This document shows, piece by piece, positions 50,797 to 63,140 of a stretch of 64,000 nt of DNA. Location of the stretch: NCBI GenBank assembly GCA_002794785.1, contig NBBA01000003.1, positions 1,550,001 to 1,614,000 on the forward strand, read 5' to 3'. The notes beneath the pieces were generated by a model that worked only from the letters and a program-made list of their open reading frames with translations, was not told the DNA's origin and made no database searches. The DNA comes from Coniferiporia sulphurascens. Lineage: Eukaryota > Basidiomycota > Agaricomycetes > Hymenochaetales > Hymenochaetaceae. The translations under genes were made by a program, and so were the position numbers. Position 1 is the stretch's first letter, and each line of letters opens with the position of its first letter.

Positions 50797-53094
50797 CCGT
50801 TCAATAGCTATTCGGAAGGCTATCTTGCGCTGGAAAACAACATTGTTCCGTTTTTTTTGGCTCCCATAGATGAGACTATTGCCCAACACTGCGCTGACCA
50901 GTCGTAGAGCGGGTAGATGGTAATGCCAGGGACAAGTGGCCTTTCACACCGCAGAAGGGAGCACTAGCGAGAGAATCGGGCCACTGGTGAAGTGTGAGGG
51001 ACAAGCAAAAACATAGACTTACTCCCAGGAGCGAGCGAACGCATGGATGTAAGACATTAATAACCAATAGCATACGATATTTTTCTGCGCGGAAGGGCGA
51101 TGGCGGAACAAATGTTTTGCTGAAGAGCCCACGCTGACACCAGGTCCACGGAACCGTTACTTGTGTTTTTGGCTAAAGAACACAGAACAGATGTAGGTGC
51201 CGAATTTAGCAAAAATAACATTAGCTTATGTCATAGAACCTTATCTAGCAGCCTTTAATTCGCCAAATGTGGAACATAGATCGTTCACCGAGTCCGCCCA
51301 ACACTCTGGGTGCCCCCCGTCGGCATTGGCCAGGAACGGGAAGCACTGTACATGAAAGAAGGTCGGAGACGGAGATAACCAGGTAGGCAGGGCGATGGTG
51401 GATGGTAGACAAAAAAAAAAGACCCCGAGTCAGCTTGTCGTTGAGTCTAGCAAAGGCATCGCTCGACTCGCTCCCCAATATGCATCACGAACTGCGGTCG
51501 TATGTGTCAGATATATAACCTCACATATGCCCTCATCGAGACTAGGAACGCCTCTGAGCTTCGAGAACCTAGGGGGGAGTCTTGCCCTGATTTGCGTTAA
51601 ATCCTTACTCAAGCCTTGGTCTGTCTGTATCTTCATGAGGTACACGTCCCAGAATAGAGCTCGCTCATTGTTGGACTCCATGGGAAATCATGCCGCATCG
51701 CCTCAAAGATGCTCGGCAGACGCTTTGTACCTGGCGGAGACGTGCCTCTGTGAGCACGAATACTCATAAGCGGATGCAAGTTTGTTTTTCATGGAAAATA
51801 GTAGTAGCGCTAGGGGAGCTTGAGCCGGCCCGCCGTAAATAATGTCACGTACCTTGGAGTTAAAGGGGCACGCACTTCGCACAAGTACATCCGCAAACGG
51901 CCAGGACTCGGGCAAACAAAACTTACGTGACATCAGCGGTAGGAGTAGTAGGCAAGTTAGGAGCTCCAGGAATCAATGACACAAAGCATGAAAGTCTGAC
52001 TATATTGAAGAAAACATTTGATGAGTATCGTTATCGTGCATTCCTACTATAAGTAAGGGGTATCATTATTGGAATCCTGTGACGCTAGCGCTTTCCCGCT
52101 CATACGGCCATCCCTACCTGCTATACACCTGAAAAGTGTGTAGGAAACAACTTAATTCATTACATCCGAGTCAGTTCAATGATTAATTCGATAATTAAAT
52201 TGCGGTCTTGAAACTCGACTAACCGTGACTTGAATCGTCTTCACGATCTCCCAGGATATCATGATGGAACGAACGGCTTTAACCAAGTAGGCAGAAATTT
52301 CTTCCTTCAGTAGTCAAGGGATGTCGACATTTTTTGTTTTGTTTATATCGCTTGCCTAGTCGTCAGAGCAACAAAAAAGAAAACACCCGGGTCCGTACGC
52401 GTACGTCTGCGACCCCCTCCGCGGTTGAGGCACATCTTACATAAAATCAGAGCGGTGCACTGTGCACATCAGCAATGATTCAGCATATGACACGTGAAAG
52501 TTTTCGGGTGTTTCTACCCTGACTTGGCGGCAATATTCCGGAAAATGGAAACCTCTCCGGCTACATAGATAAATATTTAGCAGGAAGAAAAGAAAAACCT
52601 CTGCGCAATTCACGGAAGACGAAAATCCAGATTATTTGTGTAGGACGCTAGTCTATCCTGATTTTTGAATATGAGGTTTTTTTCCTGCATGGTACCGCGT
52701 TTCAGTCCCATATCCGAGTTGAATTCAGGCTAGCGGCGAAGGTCTTCAAGCCCCGTGTAATGCAAGCGATTCATGCACTTATTGCCCATGGTAACTATTA
52801 ATGTCTCTTTAACTCCCGAATCAGCCATTACTCCCATGAATCACGTTCACTAGTGACCGCAAACGATCTTTTACACGAATATATGGGCCACCCTTAGTCA
52901 CAGTGTGCTTGCGGCAAAGTTGGTGCGGAGACGCTAGCGCGGGGAGAAGCACTGTACGTCGATTTTCGATAGACACGGGCCAGGCATCAAAGTCGGATCT
53001 ACAATCTCTGTTGCATGAATTCTTTTTCGAAAAAGATAGAAAAGCTAATGAACACGCCAAGAGGATGTATAGGCCGAGTAAGCGAGAAATACAC
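50797..53094. other. 2.3-kb intergenic region
   Basis: Upstream of peroxidase A' and downstream of SDH4. Only short frames; no repeats or RNA genes recognised. Confidence 0.4.
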
Positions 53095-53960
53095 CTATGC
53101 ATGCCATACCCTCGTAATGAGCTCGCACAAACCTGGAAGGAAACATCGTCAGCCATATATATACAAAGCCGGAATTGGCTAGAAATGATTCAGAGTACGC
53201 ACCAATGTCGTTCGTGTTGAACATGAATACTCCGTATACGGCACCGCCGGTCAGCGCGCGAAGTGTCCACTTGGTGATTGGGCCGAGGATGGGGAACTTG
53301 CGCGGGTGCAAGTAGTCAATGCGACTTGACTCGAACTATTCCGAGAAATATAGTCCTCAGTATTCATACCAAGTATATATAAAATACAATAAGAAAAGAC
53401 CACGAGTGACGCCGCGGAGTTTAGGCGGACGGTGAAAAAATATCGCACAGACCGCACATCCTAAGAGCGCTTGCAGCCGCAGGTGGCAGTGGCACAACCA
53501 GTCAAAGAACAAAAACGCACCCCGATGTGACTGTGCATGACGAGCGACACGCCCAGCAGCGCGTCAATGAAAGGGTATTGACTTCCTGTCGTGACTACAG
53601 CAGCGGCAGTAATGGGCACGAGAGAGGCGGCAAGGAGTCGTTCAAACGCCCAATGGTATGAGCCATGTGCCCTGGATGGCGGAGGGAAGGTTGTCGGATC
53701 GTTCACAGTGCCCTTGAGAATGGCTGGAAAGTCTTGAGTGTCAGTAGTTTGCGGATGTAGAGAATGGTGAATGCGTACGGCCACCGGGAACATATGGGTA
53801 AGCAGAGTTCGAGACGGCGCGCGCTGTGTTGGACATGCAGTCAACATACCATCGGATGACCAGTAATTGACCAGCAGGGCTTACCTTGTAGGTGGCTAAC
53901 GAGCGAGCGCGCAACGGGGCGACGCAGAGCCGACGATGCACGAAGGAGCGGCAGCGACAT
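53095..53960 (-). CDS. SDH4: Succinate dehydrogenase membrane anchor subunit (CybS)
   Basis: Small cytochrome b subunit of respiratory complex II in the mitochondrial inner membrane; with Sdh3 it anchors the enzyme and forms the ubiquinone site. Exons 53960-53885, 53823-53785, 53723-53521, 53335-53203 and 53132-53095 give 162 residues. An Arg/Ser-rich mitochondrial leader (MSLPLLRASSALRRPVARS) precedes KGTVNDPTTFPPPSRAHGSY, HWAFERLLAAS, then SLVMHSHIG with the conserved heme-proximal His, IDYLHPRKFPILGPITKW with the quinone-site Asp-Tyr, and the last helix ending ELITRVWHA. Three hydrophobic segments are visible. It is divergent from the hemerythrin gene (368 bp between starts) and 2.3 kb from the complex II assembly factor on the same strand. 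Confidence 0.94.
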
Positions 53961-54328
53961 TATTGTGTTGAGCGGGGATTGCGGTCGTCGTCACTGGCCT
54001 CGACGGTGAGGGCTTGGCGGGTTCCGAGAGTTCCCGACATCCGTTTATGGAAAGCCTTTCGGGTGTGTCCTATGGGAAGCCTCAGATTACATACTGGGTG
54101 ATAGCGTAATACTTGATGAGCAGGGGCTCTCATCCTGGTCCGAGTCGGGGTCACGGTAGCCGGACGGACTCTCATTTAAGATAAAAGTGTTTACGGGCCA
54201 AAAGTTTTATCCAAAGTCTGGTACTCCCCTGCCTTTAGTGGCATTGCATGAACGGCTTGAGGTCCTTGACAAGCGCAACTGCTCTGCGATCGTTAAAACG
54301 CACGGTTATCACCCGGAAGATACGGCCC
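53961..54328. promoter_or_regulatory. Divergent promoter between SDH4 and the hemerythrin gene
   Basis: A 368-bp gap separates two start codons pointing apart, so it must carry both promoters. No TATA box or recognised operator stands out. Confidence 0.45.
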
Positions 54329-55526
54329 ATGTCCAGTCACTCGAGGGACGAGAATGCACGATGGGGCAGGGTGAGTATATTTCCCCCAGAGTCGCTTACT
54401 ATACGACCGTCTTACGAAGCTGTTTGTACTAAGTTGGGTGAAACGATGGAGCAGTTTCACAACTACTTCAAAATGGAATGTACGCCACTAGTCTCGAATT
54501 TAGGACCCTTTGACCATCCATTTAATGAATTCTCTTATCTTTAACAGTCGGTCGTGTATATGAGGTGTGAACGCGTCGAACCTCCTTTCCCCCAACAACG
54601 AGAAATGAGAAAGCGAAACGGCAACTAATTGCTTGGTTGTTGCGCTCAATGATATTCAGCTCTCAGACGGGTCATTCGCCAATTATCGCATGTCGCTTCA
54701 AATGTTTCTGCGCGAGGCGGAAGGCCTCAAGAAACGTCCGTGGCTTTAGAACTCTCCCGCACTTCTTATCGCTCACATACTCCCCGTTGTAGACCTTGAA
54801 GCACACCATTCAATCGAAGAGGTCCGCCCGTCCACTTAGTGACTTCCGATTACGCATCATAGCCGACGCATTCTGCATTTAGCGCTTCATATTCCCAGAG
54901 CTAGCCAAGAAGATGCCCGCGTTCGCAGCGGACGAACAGCACAGGAAGTCGCACGAAGCTATTCACGAAGGTAAGGGGTAAACTCGTTGCTGCGGTTCTG
55001 ATACTCTTGCTCTGCCTTGAACTTTTTCTTCGGACCGAGGTCTCTCTCTCTTACTCTCAAAAAAAAGAGAAGAAAAACCGTGGAACTTATGTCGAAGCTC
55101 ACAGGATTGTATAAACTTAGCGCGTTAACACGTGAGTTCCGTGAGAACCCCAGTTCTTACTCCCCAGAGCGAATGCGCGGGTGCCTCGAGTCCTTCAGGC
55201 AAGTCCAGTCTATCACCCCAGTTCCCTACTCCCCTTCGTCGCCTCCTTTTGTTCCTATGCTCCCCTTTGCGCCTCCATATAAATATAGTCGTCCAATCAG
55301 CGCTGCCCGTCTTGACAATCAAATTCTGTTATTTAAAAAAAAGCGGAGCCTCCGGCCGCAGGGCCTCCGACTTTTGTGATCATCGACTTTCTGGAACCTT
55401 AAACTAACGTCCTTCCAACGCAGGGAGGTGCTAATGAGGCACCTCGACGAGGAGGTAGCAGATCTCTCCGCCGAGAATATGAAGAAATACTGGACACTCG
55501 AGGAAATCGATCGCATTCCGATGTAA
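54329..55526 (+). CDS. Hemerythrin-like HHE cation-binding protein
   Basis: Small predicted four-helix di-iron (HHE-domain) protein. Exons 54329-54370, 54434-54479, 54548-54564, 54660-54735, 54793-54821, 54883-54970, 55105-55198 and 55424-55526 give 164 residues. Candidate metal ligands follow the family order: His in MEQFHNYF, His and Glu in HLEAHHSIEERFIFPEL, His in EQHRKSHEAIHEG, and His and Glu in LMRHLDEEV. It ends AENMKKYWTLEEIDRIPM. No signal peptide or leader, so probably cytosolic. The seventh intron (55199-55423) has a GC donor in an otherwise consensus site (AG|GCAAGT) and is the longest of the gene. Role unknown: oxygen, iron or peroxide sensing are family possibilities only. Confidence 0.85.
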
Positions 55527-56216
55527 TGGAAGTCGTTCGCCCCCGAGGCCTATTTCGCGTAGCACGAGTCGGCGGCTAGCCGCTAAGTTTCCTTCTGTAC
55601 GCCGAGGGAGGGTTTTCTTTTTCTTCTCCGCCGCTGTTTACACATACAGAGCTTTTCGACTTTTCTCGCCGCAACATTGTGTGCCATGCTTCATGACGCG
55701 TTAAGACATCCATCCTTCTAGTCCATATCAAATGTTAGGCTGTGCGGAGATGAATTCAACCCGGTTCCCTCCCGCTCATAGGCTGCACCCAGATTCCTTG
55801 GGCTTCTAAATCTGCACTAGAGCGTACTTCCGGGAATTACTTCGCTTTCTTGGACAGGCCATACAGCGGCCTGTATGTTGCAGGATGCTTATCGTCCTGA
55901 CGACAATCCGCAGCTCCGCAGCAGGCTGAAAATAGCTTTACTCCCATACAAGCAAAGAGTTGCAGTTGTAATATAATAATGCTTCCAAAGCAGCTCTTGT
56001 TTGTTCCTATCATCGGATCGCTACATTTTAATGGATTATGTGCGGCGCAAAGCCGAAGGTCGCATTTACGTCTCCTGACCGCATAAGGAAACGTCGACGT
56101 CGGCGGGGCCGCCAACGGCGACAAAGACACAGCAAATCCGGGCTTCGCGGTGCCTTCTGAATGAGTATAGGGTCACATCCGCAGCAGCAACGTCACCAGG
56201 AACGCGGTCTGTCTAC
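55527..56216. other. Convergent intergenic region
   Basis: Between the 3' ends of the hemerythrin gene (+) and SDHAF4 (-). Nothing recognised. Confidence 0.4.
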
Positions 56217-56552
56217 CTAGAAGTCCGATGCTCGACCGCTGACGCTCCAATCACCGTGTCGGACTGGCTCGCGCTTGGGTCCGCCGATTTCGCCGGTGAT
56301 AGGGTTCGTGTCGCCCTCGAACTCGGGCGTTGGGTGCCTGCGTGCATCAGGGTGGAGTTCATCGCCCTTGTCGACTCGAGCGGCTTCTGCTGAAGATGCC
56401 GCCGGCGTGGCGGCTGCACGGATGAGCTCCTCGAACTCGCGCTGCTCCTTCGGCGGAAGCGGTGGGGGTGCCGGGCGGTTTATGGGCGAGCCAGAGAGCT
56501 GGCGGAGGCGTGCGAGTGACGACCGCGAAGAGACCTTGAGCAGGTTGAACAT
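56217..56552 (-). CDS. SDHAF4: Succinate dehydrogenase assembly factor 4
   Basis: Mitochondrial matrix chaperone (yeast Sdh8) that binds flavinylated Sdh1 and promotes its joining to Sdh2 in complex II. A single intronless frame of 111 residues. The N-terminus MFNLLKVSSRSSLARLRQLS is a typical basic, Ser-rich targeting sequence. The middle is Pro/Ala-rich. The diagnostic DUF1674 tail FEGDTNPITGEIGGPKREP, then RHGDWSVSGRASDF, ends exactly at the stop. ATG 56552 is the first true ATG in frame. It lies on the same strand as SDH4, 2.3 kb away, so two complex II genes are neighbours. Divergent from the zinc-cluster regulator at 57125. Confidence 0.93.
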   Translation of the reverse strand: MFNLLKVSSRSSLARLRQLSGSPINRPAPPPLPPKEQREFEELIRAAATPAASSAEAARVDKGDELHPDARRHPTPEFEGDTNPITGEIGGPKREPVRHGDWSVSGRASDF

Positions 56553-57124
56553 GGCGAAGGGAGAGACGGAGGTTAATGGCGGGTCGGGCAGGACCCGAGC
56601 GAGGCCGAGCTGACGTGAGCGCGGCTGCTGCCGGGAAAGAGACTTCTGACTCTCTGTCGTCAGTCTTCTGGTTCTATTTCGTCTTTCTTCAAACACGACG
56701 TCGTCGCCGCGCTAAGGCGGTGCGAATTGATATCGTCTATACGGGAATCTATTCGCAGATTCTTTTTTACTGCGGCCGACACCCCGCAAGAGACAAGTGC
56801 TACCTCATATTTCGGCCCGCACACCCACTCAGATCGGGAGCGCCCTTGCGATCTGGCGGAACCGGCTCGGCCGTGCACAGGCAGAAAATAGAAACGGAGA
56901 AAGGTTCTGGATGGTTTATTTTTTCACGCGGCGTCTCGCCTTGGACACGAATGGCAATTCGTCCAGTTCCGCAGCAACTGGAATTTGGGCTTATGTAGTT
57001 GTACCAAGAGCACCACTGCTAAGTCGTGAGTCTGTACCGTCCTCGCGCTTGTCTCCTTTCTGCTCATCCACTCATCGACTCGCACCCATAGCTCCCGGTG
57101 TTCGCCTCCGCGCGCATCTTTTCC
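56553..57124. other. Divergent promoter region of SDHAF4 and the zinc-cluster regulator
   Basis: A 572-bp gap between two starts pointing apart. Short frames only. Confidence 0.4.
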
Positions 57125-60100
57125 ATGTCGGGAGGCATTTTCTCCATCAAACTCGATGAATACACGCCGGGTCCGTCCCCGGGGCCATCCCCTCCGGCAT
57201 CCGCAGCTCAGGCCAGAAAGTCGGATCGAGCATGTGACTTCTGTCGTCGGCGAAAGACGCGCTGTGATGGCGCGCAGACCAACAAATCCAAGTGCACTAA
57301 TTGCCGACGGAATCAGTGTCCCTGCACCTACTTGTGCGTTTGGTTTCTACTGATTGCGATCTGCCGCTCTTGCTTGCTTACATGCGTTCCACTATGATAA
57401 AGAGAGGCCTCCAGACCGCGAGGACCGTCTAAAGCGTTAGTAATGTAACTTGCCAAGGTGCCCTGCTCTGAGCTAAACACTTCAATTCATAGCTATGTCA
57501 CTGCTCTCGAGGACCGTATAGAGCGCTTTGATAGACTGTTCAAAAGGGTACGCTAAGCTGCAGTATTCCCTCGGATTTGCTGTGTCCTTATGGTATTCTC
57601 CCGCATAGCTCCGCCCAGAGGCGGACTTCACAAACATCCTTGGGCCGCCTATTCCTCGCGGTTCATGGAAGAGTGAACTTGACAGTAATGTCCAGAGATC
57701 GTCAAAGTCTGCGGGAACGGCTACGAGCTCGCGGTCGACGTCCCTCAGTCATTCTGTACGCGTATCCCCGCATACATCGATGCTACCTCCAATGACACTC
57801 GAAGACTCCTACTCCGATTCCGATTCCTACGAGGAGGACAACGCTGGTCGACCCCGTAGTCGTCTCCCAGCGCGGAAGACGTCTCGTTCCCTGGAAAATT
57901 TAACAGAGGACTTCTCTGTGCTGGGGTCGTTTGGAAACAACGAAGAAAGCAGCAGTATCCGATTTCACGGCAAATCTTCTGTTGCACCTCTTGTAAATGC
58001 GACTCGTCACTATGTACGCGCTACCGCCGGTCATGATGGCTTTCATGATGTGAGGGTGGACGGTGGTGTCTCCTTGTCCGATGCATGCCGCACTGGCATT
58101 GGCAAAATGCCCAAAAGGCGTCGTGACATATACTGGACTTTGCTTCCTGTGAGTCCGTTTGGATTGGAGATTTAACCATATTACTCATTTTTCCGTGAAA
58201 TAACAGTGGGAGGAAGCTTGGGAACGTAAACATGCTGCTTTTACCGCATTGTCCCCTTCCCCTTCCCCCTCCTCATCCTCCGGCTCGTCGCAGGACCGCT
58301 TGCGCCCACTGCACGAGTTCCCACAGTCCGACCTAACTCTTCCCCTTCTCTCCCTCTACTTCCACCATACAAACTCCATTTTCCCGCTTCTTCATGCGCC
58401 GACATTCTACTCGCACTTCCGCGATGGATTGCACTTGCGCGACGCGCAGTTTGCTGGCGTTGTGTGGTGTCTGATGGCCATCGCTTCGCGCTGGAGTCAG
58501 GATCGCCGCGTCCTTTGGGACGGCTGGGGCTCCGAGCCAAGCGCAACCCGGCAGCCGGAAACCGAAGAAGCAAGCGACGAAGACCTGGAATGGGCCAGCG
58601 CGGGCTGGCGCTTTTTTCTGCGGAGTCTAGGTAAGTTCCTGAGTCCGCATGTCGTCCCGTCCCCCGATTAATCCCGCGTGGAGACGGCCCCTCGTTTACA
58701 GTGACTTCTCTTGAACCCCCTTCGCTATTTGATATTCAGTTCTGTTCAGTAAGCGCCTTTTGAATGTCTTCTAGTCTCGTGTTTCGTATCTGATTAGCGT
58801 GGTATGTCGGCAAGCTCGGAGCGATGTTCCTTCGGGGGTCGTCAATCCATGCAGCGGGATGGGTAGTCGTCGGCGCGGGGCTGCGCAAGGCGATGGATGT
58901 CGGGGCTCATCGCAGAAAAACTTATAGTCTCAAGCCGAGTGTCGAGAATGAACTGTGGAAACGAGCATTTTGGTCAGTTTATGAGGATCGAGGGAAAAAC
59001 CTCGTTACTAAAACAGTTTTGCCGTTGTCTATAGGATGCTCATTCTATTTGATCGGATAGGAAGTGCGGGTCTTGGCAGACCGTGTTGCGTTCGTGACGA
59101 AGAGTAGGAACCCCCTTTTTTATTATCATATGTTTCTCCCGCTGATGGCCTTATACAGCATAGATTTAGATCCCCCTTTGGAGGTAGACGACGAGTATTG
59201 GATACCAAACGACCCTTCCTGGCCAGCATTCAAGCAGCCTTCTGATAAGCCGTCGGTACTCTCCGGGTTCGTGACCTATCTGAAGCTCAGTCAAATTATG
59301 GGACATACTATGCGAACCATTGTGGGTTATCGATTGTTCATTTCAGATAGTGTGTGAACAAAGCTGACGGCGGTATAGTATTGCATCGATAAATCGAAGG
59401 TTCTACTCGGGCTTGTTAGTGATGGTTGGCAAGAACAAATTGTAAGTCAGCTCAATACAGCATTAGATGAATGGGTCGAGTCCGTCCCGGAGCATCGTGA
59501 GTGCGTTGTTTTTCTTGTCCCCCGATTGTCCGCCTGACATGATGCAGTGCGGTGGTCCTCTGGCATCGAGAACGACATTTTTGCAAACCAGTCCGCGACT
59601 ATATACACGAGCTACTACCTCACACTCATCCTAATCTACCGACCATTCAGCCAGGCATCCGTATACCTGCCTCAACAAGATATACCTGCGAAGCCTAAAG
59701 TACCATTCCCCTTCCCTGCAGATTCGATATGCTCGAACTCGGCGCACGCCGCTATTCGCATTATAGAGGTGCAGACACGTCGCGGGCTCTCAAATATCCC
59801 AAACTTGGTTGCCGTTTCGCAAGTCTGCGCGGCAACGCTCCTCATGGGTCTGCATGCGTCGCAGGCGGCGCACAGGGGTGACCCAGAGACGATCAAAGGC
59901 GAAAATGAGCGAGTCATCCAGGCTGTAGAGAAGTGTACCCGCTGTCTAGAGCTTGCACAGTCACGGTGGATCATGGCTAGGAAGTTTCTGTAAGTCACAA
60001 TGTTCCACTCTTAAATGTGACGAGTTTCTGAAAAGTATGGTGGGTTCAGCTCGGGTTTTAGCGCTTTTATTCCGAGTGAAGGCGCCCTCGATATCATCAA

Positions 60101-60835
60101 GGGTGAAGGGAACCCGGCCGAACAGTACGTTCCGCAGGCATCAGGAATGACGCGCGTCCACGTGGATTCTTTTGTGCCCGTTGCATTCTCGCATGCCCCA
60201 GTGGATGCGCTTGACACAGACACAAATATATTGTCGCAGATGAGCGATCACGACCAAGCGTCAATGGAACGAGGGAACTGGCAGTGGTTCCGTGAGAACC
60301 CTATGTTCGACCAGCAACGTAGCGACAGGCGGCATTCGGGGGACCCGCTCCGATATCACGTCCCGCTCTTACCGAGTCCGCATTCCAGTGTATCCGAGTC
60401 GCCGAGTGCAAGTTCTACGCCTGCAGTCCCGGAGACGATCGACTATGGTAGGCGGGCCGAAAGGGGGCGAAAATTCTCGTCACAGTCGGCGTTTACTCTG
60501 CTACCGCCTAGTTTGCCCGTTCCCGACCAACCAATCTCGTCGACGAGCCGCTTGGTGCGCGCATCGAGGACCGAACGGCTTCTCTCCGTCACCCCTCCGC
60601 AGAGCGCGGCGCGTGACGAGCTCGTCGGGCAGAAGGAGGTGCGCGTGCCCCAGCACCCGTACGCGACCCTGAATCAAACGTCACAACATGCATTGAGGTG
60701 CGGTGCTTTTGGGCTGTTTCAGCAGGAAGGACCTGCAACGCCGCGGAGAGCGTGACTAACGTTCGGCTGTTTTGCAGGCGGTCTCCAGAAAAGCGATCCT
60801 CCGGGCGAGGAAATGCTGGTTTCGACATTGCGTGA
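57125..60835 (+). CDS. Zn2Cys6 transcription factor with fungal-specific regulatory domain
   Basis: Nuclear DNA-binding regulator, about 987 residues from 13 exons: 57125-57333, 57403-57435, 57493-57547, 57609-58148, 58207-58630, 58702-58748, 58815-58972, 59035-59103, 59159-59321, 59379-59496, 59548-59989, 60050-60697, 60778-60835. The zinc cluster is at about 36-68 (RACDFCRRRKTRCDG, then KCTNCRRNQCPC), followed by a linker and a short coiled-coil-like segment YVTALEDRIERFDRLFKR. The middle-homology domain (about 330-660) shows LLSLYFHHTNSIFPLLHAPT, FLRGSSIHAAGW, MDVGAHRRK and LFDRIGSAGLGRPC, as in XlnR/Gal4-type fungal factors. The tail is Ser/Pro-rich. If the last intron is not used, the protein ends at a stop near 60755 instead. 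Inducer and targets are unknown. Confidence 0.9.
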
Positions 60836-61554
60836 CCTGAGTTGTCTGGGAAGATCATCGTTGTGTGATGGGGACGAGTGCGAGCCGCACTTCAGAGGAA
60901 TGGTTGCAGCCTTGTGCTCTTATTTGAGAGCGGCCCGACATCCCAGGCGTGCTCCCTCAGAGGCATCCCCGTGGGTGGCGTGCAGATGGAACAGGGGGGG
61001 AGGAGGGGGGAGCAGTGTTGTACATGTCTATCAGACGGGCCACTGGATCCACTGTTTGCATTGATGATCAAAGCAGAACAGCGCCCCCCTTCATTTTCCC
61101 CGTGTAGCTAGGCAGCGTTGCAAATTCGTCCCACACATAGAGATCAAAAAAGTGTGCTACGTAGTGTCTCAATCGCCCTGGTATGGGTTGTATCCCGGTA
61201 TACTTTTCTGCGATCATTAATATTGAGTTGCGCGAGAACGGTTGTGAAAGCAGCACGAGGGACTTGCCGGAAGTAGAAGCCGATTGGGACTCAGTTCGCT
61301 TCCATCAGACGAGCCTTGTCCCGCTTCACCCAGTGCTTCCTATCTTTTCTTTTAACCTCTCTCGTCGTTGTACTCCTCGACGCCGTCGTCGCCCGCTTGC
61401 CACCACGATCTGCGAGCAAGGCTTGTCCGCTACCGTGTCCGACGCACTCAGACCCACTGCAGGTCTCTTTTAACCAGAGTCTCAGCCCCTCCTCGCCGCT
61501 CGTTCTCTTTACGTTCTCCTTTTTTATTATACCACCTTCCATTCTCCTGTAAAA
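60836..61554. other. Intergenic region upstream of the canonical G-alpha
   Basis: No gene. The last 250 bases are strongly pyrimidine-rich, as in promoters and 5' leaders of well-expressed fungal genes. Confidence 0.45.
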
Positions 61555-63140
61555 ATGGGTTGTGCTCAATCCACAGCAATTGACGAAGAGGCGAAGGCCC
61601 GTACGTATCGCATCCCCGTCCACATTCCCGTGTTGTGCACCGACGCCACCGTTGTTTGCAGGCAATGACGAGATCGAGAACCAGCTGAAGCGCGACCGGA
61701 TGCTGGCCAAGAATGAAATCAAGATGCTTCTGTTGGGTGCCGGTGAATCGGGAAAGGTATATTCTCCTCGTTGTGTTGCCCTGCTGGCCCTCGTTCTCAC
61801 TGTCCTGTCTTCGCGGATGCTAGTCGACCGTGTTGAAGCAAATGAAACTTATTCACCATGGTGGATACAATGAGTCGGAGCGAGATTCGTACAAAGAAAT
61901 CATTTACTCGAACACCATTCAATCTATGCGGTGAGTATCTTCCTGATGTTCATCGGTCTTGTGAACCGTGTCGGGTGTGGTTAAGGCTCCGAGTTCAAAA
62001 ACGATACTGGCCTCGCCGACGACGTACTTTTTCTCAATATACATGACTACCGATGCTGACATTTGTCTACGCAGCGCCATTTTAGAAGCCATGCCCCAAT
62101 TGGACCTCCAGCTTGCTCCTCCAAACGATGCCCGCCGCAGCATCGTCCTCTCCCTCCCTGGTCAGATCGAGACCAGCTCATTACCACGCGACGTTGCCGA
62201 TGCCATCCGTGGACTTTGGAGGGACCCGGGTGTGAAGGAAGCTGTCCGAAGAAGCCGGGAGTTCCAGCTTAACGATTCCGCTGTCTAGTGAGTGCTGTCA
62301 TGCCACAATCATGAATAAGTTCCGCTCTTGGTTCTCACATCATTGCCAATTAGCTATTTCAACCAAATCGACCGCATGTCAGAGCCGCAGTATATGCCTA
62401 CGGACCAAGATATCTTGCGCTCGCGTGTAAAGACGACTGGCATCACCGAAACGATGTTCCGAGTGGGCGAGTTGACGTACAGACTGTTCGACGTCGGTGG
62501 CCAGCGGAGTGAGCGTAAGAAATGGATTCACTGCTTCGAGAATGTCACCGCCCTCGTCTTCCTTGTCTCCCTGAGCGAGTACGATCAAATGTTGTATGAG
62601 GATGAGAGCGTGGTACGTATATTCCATCAAAGTTCGTTCGCGTGATGCCACTTTCTGATCTCCGTTTATTCAGAACCGTATGCAAGAAGCGCTCACACTT
62701 TTCGATTCCATTTGCAATTCACGCTGGTTTGTAAAGACGTCGATTGTGGGTTATCAGCATCATATTATCTGTGCATTGCCGATGAATGTCTTACCTAACC
62801 GTCTATATAGATCTTGTTCTTGAACAAGATAGATTTATTCGCAGAGAAGCTTCCGCATTCCCCTCTAGGCGACTATTTCCCTGACTACAACGGCGGTGAC
62901 AGCTACGACGCTGCCTGCGAATATCTCCTTCACCGGTTCGTATCGCTTAACCAGAACGCTGCAACGAAACAGATATACGCCCACTACACCTGTGCAACAG
63001 ATACCCAACAGATCAAATGTGAGAATTATTTGCCCTGATTTCTGATTGCCTTCATCTAATTGCCTTCCTTTACAGTCGTTTTGAGCGCAATACAGGATAT
63101 TCTTCTCCAGCTCCATTTACGAGAATGCGGTCTCCTCTGA
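61555..63140 (+). CDS. Canonical G-protein alpha subunit, Gi-like group
   Basis: Heterotrimeric G-protein alpha subunit for receptor signalling at the plasma membrane. Exons 61555-61600, 61662-61756, 61824-61930, 62075-62287, 62354-62612, 62674-62745, 62811-63018 and 63076-63140 give 354 residues, the same length as mammalian Gi. N-terminal MGCAQS carries the myristoylation Gly2 and palmitoylation Cys3. P-loop GAGESGKS 41-48; switch I Arg178 and Thr181 (SRVKTTGI); switch [14 protein letters not shown] with catalytic Gln204; NKID; TCATDT; C-terminal ECGLL with Cys351, the pertussis-toxin-type site. Every key residue falls on the Gi number. It looks like the group I fungal subunit (Gpa1/Gna-1-like) for pheromone or nutrient signalling, by family inference. 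It contrasts with the divergent subunit at 45201. Confidence 0.96.
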
